NCBI GenBank assembly: GCA_934215995.1
Contig: CAKQBC010000082.1
Location: 1-8,813, forward strand
Origin: an uncultured Bacillus sp.
GTDB lineage: Bacteria; Bacillota; Bacilli; Bacillales; DSM-1321
Length of the DNA stretch: 8,813 nucleotides
Reading direction: 5' to 3'
In this document: piece by piece, positions 5,441 through 8,813 of the stretch
How positions within the stretch are numbered: position 1 is the first letter of the stretch
Layout of the letters: each line of letters begins with the position of its first letter
Translations under genes and position numbers: made by a program
The notes under the pieces: generated by a model
What the model saw: the letters and a program-made list of their open reading frames with translations, nothing else
Databases searched by the model: none
Told to the model about the DNA's origin: nothing

Positions 5441-6820
5441 ATAAATAAAACTAAAATTCCCTCACCACCCCTTCAACAAAAACTCTTCGGCAAGGCTTTG
5501 CTTCAGTCTGAACTATCGGATTATGACCTCACAAATTTTGAACAAGAAATAAGCTATACCCCTGCTTTAGAAAGAAAAGACAATGTAACCACTTGCAACC
5601 GGTGCGGCACATCGCAGCCGTCTCATTTCTACAGCCATCCCTGTGTACGTTGCGGGAAGGAGTGCGAGTATTGCCGGAATTGCATCATGATGGGAAAAGT
5701 GCAGAGCTGTGCTCAGCTTGTCACGTGGACTGGCCCGCCAGTGGAATTTCCGGTAATAGACAATCCCCTTAAATGGGAAGGCTCTCTGTCACCCGGTCAG
5801 CAAACGGCTTCAGATCGGGTCGTGCAGGCAATACTGAACAAGGAAGAATGCCTGGTTTGGGCGGTCTGCGGTGCAGGCAAAACAGAGGTGCTTTTCCATG
5901 GGATTGCCGTTTCGCTGCAAAAAGGGGAGCGTGTCTGCATTGCAACTCCCCGCACAGATGTTGTGCTTGAGCTTGCACCTCGCTTGCAGAAAGCTTTCCC
6001 CGATACCGTGATTGCGGCATTATATGGAGGTAGCGAAGATAAGGACATCTGTGCCCAGTTCGTCATCAGCACCACCCATCAGCTGCTTCGGTACAGACAG
6101 GCATTCGACACGGTCATTATCGATGAAGTCGATGCTTTTCCGTACTCAATGGATGCGTCCCTCCAATATGCCACCGAGCAATCCCGCAAACTAACATCCT
6201 CGCTTATCTATCTGACCGCAACTCCATCCGTAAAAATGATCAAAGCGGCCAACAGCAATCAATTGCCCCATGTGACCATTCCGGCCCGCTTCCACCGCCA
6301 TGCCATTCCTGTCCCGAGGATGCAATGGGCAGGCAATTGGCAAAAGGCATTTACGAAGAAAAAAATACCCGCTGCCCTTAAGATTTGGTATCTGAAAAAA
6401 CTCGAAACAAAACCGCCATTTCTAATCTTTTTCCCGAACATCGAAAAAATGAAAGAGTATTTGCCACTTTTCAAACATGAGTATGAAAACATAACAGCGG
6501 TTTATGCGGAAGACCCGGAACGAAAAGAAAAGGTGGCAAGCCTTCGGACCGGTGAACGCTTAGGCCTGCTGACGACGACTATCCTCGAAAGGGGAGTGAC
6601 AATCCCGGGGTTGCATGTGGCGGTGATCGGAGCCGAGGAGGATATATTCACGGAAAGTGCGCTCGTCCAAATAGCCGGCAGGGTCGGGCGGAGCAAGGAT
6701 GACCCGGTCGGGGACGTCACTTTTTTCCATTACGGAAAGTCCGAGGCGATGGTCAAAGCGGTGAAGCAAATCCGCTATATGAACCGGATTGCGCTGGAGA
6801 GGGGTTTGATCGATGGGTAA
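5441..6820 (+). CDS. comFA: ComFA, DNA-uptake ATPase/helicase-like protein
   Basis: ComFA is the cytoplasmic, membrane-associated ATPase of the transformation machinery, thought to help pull single-stranded DNA inwards. The ATA start at 5441 (459 aa) is chosen for its strong Shine-Dalgarno and because it restores residues (PPLQQKLFGKALLQSELSDY) that align with the B. subtilis N-terminus; the conventional alternative is TTG at 5498 (440 aa). Numbering from 5441, a cysteine cluster spans residues 52-81 (CNRC, CVRC, C75, CRNC), with more cysteines than the four usual in B. subtilis. Then come a Q-motif-like SPGQQ, Walker A CGAGKTE (K147), IATPRTDVVLELAPRL, Walker B DEVD (228-231), TATPS, and helicase C-terminal motifs TTTILERGVTIPGL and QIAGRVGRS (~410-418). 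Every expected superfamily 2 motif is intact. The stop overlaps comFC by 8 nt (ATGGGTAA), indicating translational coupling. Confidence 0.95.
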   Translation: MNKTKIPSPPLQQKLFGKALLQSELSDYDLTNFEQEISYTPALERKDNVTTCNRCGTSQPSHFYSHPCVRCGKECEYCRNCIMMGKVQSCAQLVTWTGPPVEFPVIDNPLKWEGSLSPGQQTASDRVVQAILNKEECLVWAVCGAGKTEVLFHGIAVSLQKGERVCIATPRTDVVLELAPRLQKAFPDTVIAALYGGSEDKDICAQFVISTTHQLLRYRQAFDTVIIDEVDAFPYSMDASLQYATEQSRKLTSSLIYLTATPSVKMIKAANSNQLPHVTIPARFHRHAIPVPRMQWAGNWQKAFTKKKIPAALKIWYLKKLETKPPFLIFFPNIEKMKEYLPLFKHEYENITAVYAEDPERKEKVASLRTGERLGLLTTTILERGVTIPGLHVAVIGAEEDIFTESALVQIAGRVGRSKDDPVGDVTFFHYGKSEAMVKAVKQIRYMNRIALERGLIDG

Positions 6821-7529
6821 TCTGTTTGGGGCTGTGAATTGCCTTATCTGCAGTGCAGCGATGATCAGGGAGTATACGTGGGAAACGATCTTCAAACCAA
6901 GAAGGACGGTTGTGTGCAAGGCTTGTTTAGGGAAGTTTGAGCTAATTCCGAAACCGGTATGCCAAATCTGTTCGAGAAGCCTGGCTGTTTTGCCGCCGGA
7001 TTTTATCCATGGCGATCTGTGCGGGGACTGCCATCGGTGGGAGAAGGATGAGGGGTGGAAGGGTGTGCTCGACCAGAATGTGTCTCTATACCATTACAAT
7101 GAACTCATGAAAGAGCTGATTGCGCTGTTCAAGTATCGTGGTGATTATGCGGTGGCAGAGGCGTTCGGAGGGCAGTTGAAAACAGCGATCTCCGGGCTGA
7201 AGCATAATGTGATTGTTCCGATTCCGTTGAGCGGGGAGCGGCTGCAGGAGCGGGGCTTCAACCAAAGCGAAGCGCTGATCGTGGCGGCTGGATTTGAGCC
7301 GGTGCACATACTTGTGCGCAAGCATACGGAAAAGCAATCGAAGAAATCGAGGGAAGCAAGGATGGAACTCGGGCAAATATTTCAAATTCATGACAGTGCG
7401 TCCGTAAAGGATAAACATATTCTCCTCGTTGACGATATCTACACTACAGGGTCGACGCTGCGGCATGCGGCCAAGGCCCTTAAGGAAGCAGGGGCTGTCC
7501 GGGTATGCTCGTTGACGATTGCCAGATAG
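6813..7529 (+). CDS. comFC: ComFC, zinc-finger phosphoribosyltransferase-like competence protein
   Basis: ComFC is needed for efficient DNA uptake and is known to associate with ComFA. The 238-residue protein has an N-terminal cysteine region (C10-x2-C13, C35-x2-C38, C50-x2-C53, C70-x2-C73), enough for two zinc sites. A phosphoribosyltransferase-type domain follows: VPIPLSGERLQERGFNQSEAL near the middle, and the PRPP-binding loop VDDIYTTGST at residues 206-215 (nt ~7428-7457). Length and motif order are normal for the family. The ATG at 6813 lies inside the end of comFA. No comFB lies between the two genes, unlike in B. subtilis. Whether the domain has any transferase reaction is unknown; a nucleotide- or DNA-binding role is usually assumed. 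Confidence 0.95.
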   Translation: MGNLFGAVNCLICSAAMIREYTWETIFKPRRTVVCKACLGKFELIPKPVCQICSRSLAVLPPDFIHGDLCGDCHRWEKDEGWKGVLDQNVSLYHYNELMKELIALFKYRGDYAVAEAFGGQLKTAISGLKHNVIVPIPLSGERLQERGFNQSEALIVAAGFEPVHILVRKHTEKQSKKSREARMELGQIFQIHDSASVKDKHILLVDDIYTTGSTLRHAAKALKEAGAVRVCSLTIAR

Positions 7530-7552
7530 AAGCTTCCGCTATCATTCATCGT

Positions 7553-7558
7553 GGAGGG
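7553..7558 (+). promoter_or_regulatory. Ribosome binding site deciding the yvyF start
   Basis: GGAGGG lies 6 nt before TTG at 7565. The longer frame from ATG at 7505 would overlap comFC by 25 nt and add residues that do not look like the family N-terminus, so TTG at 7565 is preferred. Confidence 0.7.
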
Positions 7559-7564
7559 ATTCTT

Positions 7565-7978
7565 TTGGGAGAGGTAACGAATTGCCCTAATTGTGAAGCG
7601 TTATTTATGAAAACGAAATTCAGGGATGTATGCGATTCCTGTTATAAAGAAGAAGAAAAGCTGTTTGAGCGGGTGTATCAGTTCATAAGAAAAAGGGATA
7701 ACCGGACGGCTTCGATGGTGCAGGTCATCGAGGAGACAGGCGTGGAGGAAGAGCTGATCATTAAGTTTATCCGAAACGGGCGCCTCAAGCTGGCGCAATT
7801 TCCTAACCTTGGGTATAAATGTGACAGATGCGGGAGCACAATCCGGGAAGGCGCCCTTTGCAGAAGCTGCATCCAGGAGCTGCAAAGCGAGCTGGAGGTA
7901 TACAGCCGCGAGGAACAATTGAAGAAAGAACTGAAGGAACGAGACCATCGGGCTACGTATCACATAAACGGACAGTAA
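7565..7978 (+). CDS. yvyF: YvyF, flagellar-operon zinc-finger protein
   Basis: This 137-residue protein of the comF-flgM region matches B. subtilis YvyF (the TIGR03826-type flagellar operon protein), whose biochemical role is unknown. It has an N-terminal four-cysteine knuckle (C7-x2-C10, C23-x2-C26). A helical domain follows with RKRDNRTASMVQVIEETGVE, resembling a helix-turn-helix, and then FIRNGRLKLAQFPNLGYKCD. A second knuckle (C86-x2-C89, C99-x2-C102) precedes a charged C-terminal helix. The start is TTG at 7565 behind GGAGGG; a longer frame from ATG 7505 is open but less likely. The gene is 35 nt after comFC in the same direction and directly precedes the sigma-D promoter of flgM. Possible DNA or RNA binding is inferred from the fold hints only. 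Confidence 0.88.
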   Translation: MGEVTNCPNCEALFMKTKFRDVCDSCYKEEEKLFERVYQFIRKRDNRTASMVQVIEETGVEEELIIKFIRNGRLKLAQFPNLGYKCDRCGSTIREGALCRSCIQELQSELEVYSREEQLKKELKERDHRATYHINGQ

Positions 7979-8037
7979 GGCGAATGGCATGGCTGTTGAG
8001 TGGAAAGTACCGTTTTATTAAAATTGTCGCCAAATCG

Positions 8038-8064
8038 TAAATTTTCACCTGCGATTGCCGATAC
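8038..8064 (+). promoter_or_regulatory. Sigma-D promoter of flgM
   Basis: TAAA (8038-8041), a 15-nt spacer and GCCGATAC (8057-8064) match the sigma-D consensus TAAA-N15-GCCGATAT almost perfectly. It lies about 50 nt before the flgM ATG. This gives the expected feedback: sigma-D drives synthesis of its own anti-sigma factor. Confidence 0.92.
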
Positions 8065-8111
8065 TATACAATAAGAACTAGAACCGGTTTGAAAGGGAGG
8101 GAAGAAACCAT

Positions 8112-8378
8112 ATGAAAATCAATAATGTTGGTCCTGCAGGCATGAATCCATACAAGAAGAACATAAACAGGCTGGAGGAAGCGAAGCAGTCTTCTTTCCA
8201 AGCCAAAGATAAACTGGAGATCTCGACAACGGCAAAAGAACTGCAACAGACATCGCAGGTCATCACACAAAGACAGGAAAAGGTGGAAGCGCTTAAGGTT
8301 TCCGTCCAGAACGGCACCTATAAACTCGATGCCAGCGAAACGGCAAAAAGCATAGTTGACTTCTACCGGAAAAATTAA
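8112..8378 (+). CDS. flgM: FlgM, anti-sigma-D factor
   Basis: FlgM binds sigma-D (the flagellar sigma factor) and holds it inactive until the hook-basal body is complete. The 88-residue length, the start MKIN, the central DKLEISTTAKELQ and the C-terminal QNGTYKLDASETAKSIVDFY match B. subtilis FlgM closely. The C-terminal half is the sigma-binding region. The ATG at 8112 follows AAAGGGAGG at 8092-8100. A sigma-D promoter lies upstream. The gene may also be read through from the comFA-comFC-yvyF transcript, as is known in B. subtilis. The stop codon lies inside the left arm of the terminator hairpin. Confidence 0.95.
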   Translation: MKINNVGPAGMNPYKKNINRLEEAKQSSFQAKDKLEISTTAKELQQTSQVITQRQEKVEALKVSVQNGTYKLDASETAKSIVDFYRKN

Positions 8379-8410
8379 ATCAGTATGGTTTCATACTGGT
8401 TTAATTTTTT
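8372..8410 (+). terminator. Terminator overlapping the flgM stop, before flgN
   Basis: Arms 8372-8387 and 8392-8407 form a 16-bp stem with a single G-U pair and a 4-nt GTTT loop. The right arm ends in a run of six T's (8405-8410). It overlaps the flgM stop codon and ends 25 nt before flgN. Either flgN has little readthrough from flgM, or this is a partial terminator that sets the FlgM:FlgN ratio. Confidence 0.85.
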
Positions 8411-8435
8411 GGACAGAAACAGGGGAGGAAGCACT

Positions 8436-8813
8436 ATGACTGCCACTGCAATCATTGAACAATTGGACAAGCTGATCAGGCTGCACGAAAACCTTTTGAA
8501 GCTTGCCGAAGACAAAACGGAAGCAATCAAAAAGAACGATATGGCAAAAGTGGAAAAATTGATGCTTGATGAACAGAAATACATTCAGGCGATCAATCAG
8601 ATAGAGACGAAGCGTCAGCAGGATGTTGCCTTGTTTTTAGGCAATCCGGACGGTAGCTTTACATTGCAGGATGTAATCGGACTGGCAGGAAAGCAGGATA
8701 AGATGCGGCTGACGGAACAGCGGGAGCGATTGGTGGCTCTTATTGATGACTTGAAGCAACTTAACAGCTTGAATCAGCAATTAATCTATCAATCTCTTCA
8801 ATACGTCAATCTG
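8436..8813 (+). CDS. flgN: FlgN, flagellar export chaperone (3' end outside window)
   Basis: The frame starts at ATG 8436 behind GGGGAGG (8422-8428) and stays open to the window edge (126 codons). The sequence is helical throughout and FlgN-like: TAIIEQLDKLIRLHENLLKL, then EAIKKNDMAKVEKLMLDEQK, and LIDDLKQLNSLNQQLIYQSL near the end. FlgN-family proteins (YvyG in B. subtilis) escort the hook-filament junction proteins FlgK and FlgL, whose genes normally follow. Position directly after flgM supports the call. The C-terminus is not visible. Confidence 0.92.
   Translation, partial: MTATAIIEQLDKLIRLHENLLKLAEDKTEAIKKNDMAKVEKLMLDEQKYIQAINQIETKRQQDVALFLGNPDGSFTLQDVIGLAGKQDKMRLTEQRERLVALIDDLKQLNSLNQQLIYQSLQYVNL

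Noticed and set aside
7505..7564. Longer yvyF from ATG 7505
   Set aside because: It overlaps comFC, lacks a Shine-Dalgarno, and adds residues unlike the family N-terminus; TTG 7565 behind GGAGGG fits better.

Overview
Apart from its first ~680 bases, the window looks like a Bacillaceae chromosome (Bacillus, Mesobacillus or a relative). The gene order comFA, comFC, yvyF, flgM, flgN is the B. subtilis late-competence/flagellar block. Shine-Dalgarno sequences are strong, GC is moderate, and flgM has a textbook sigma-D promoter. The species cannot be fixed from this sequence alone.

Layout. (1) 1-541, minus strand: the 3' part of an ABC-exporter transmembrane domain running into a nucleotide-binding domain with an intact Walker A. 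It is cut by the window edge at one end and broken at the other. Its base composition and flavour suggest clostridial rather than Bacillus DNA. (2) 542-680: a very GC-rich non-coding stretch full of short hairpins. (3) 681-4980, plus strand: four tightly spaced genes (gaps 17, 18 and 17 nt). They are a membrane-anchored protein lacking its N-terminus, a TcaA/YvbJ-like zinc-ribbon membrane protein, a coiled-coil protein with two C-terminal zinc ribbons, and a polytopic membrane protein with two N-terminal zinc ribbons. A rho-independent terminator closes this unit at 4989-5023. (4) 5024-5440: about 400 bases without a convincing gene, containing a 21-nt-periodic degenerate repeat array. (5) 5441-7978: comFA, comFC and yvyF, with comFA and comFC overlapping by 8 nt and no comFB. 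(6) 8038-8813: sigma-D promoter, flgM, a strong hairpin terminator overlapping the flgM stop, and the start of flgN, which runs off the end.

How the genes work together. ComFA (DNA-dependent ATPase/helicase-like) and ComFC (zinc-finger phosphoribosyltransferase-like) take part in bringing single-stranded DNA into the cell during transformation. YvyF is a small zinc-finger protein of the flagellar operon, FlgM is the anti-sigma-D factor, and FlgN is the chaperone for the hook-filament junction proteins. The upstream zinc-ribbon genes look like an envelope-associated unit of unknown role; TcaA of Staphylococcus is linked to glycopeptide susceptibility, but transferring that role here is only inference.

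Points worth following: the 21-nt array, the composition and gene break near 540-690 (assembly chimera or recombination scar), the uncharacterised zinc-ribbon operon, an apparent AUA start for comFA, and the terminator between flgM and flgN.
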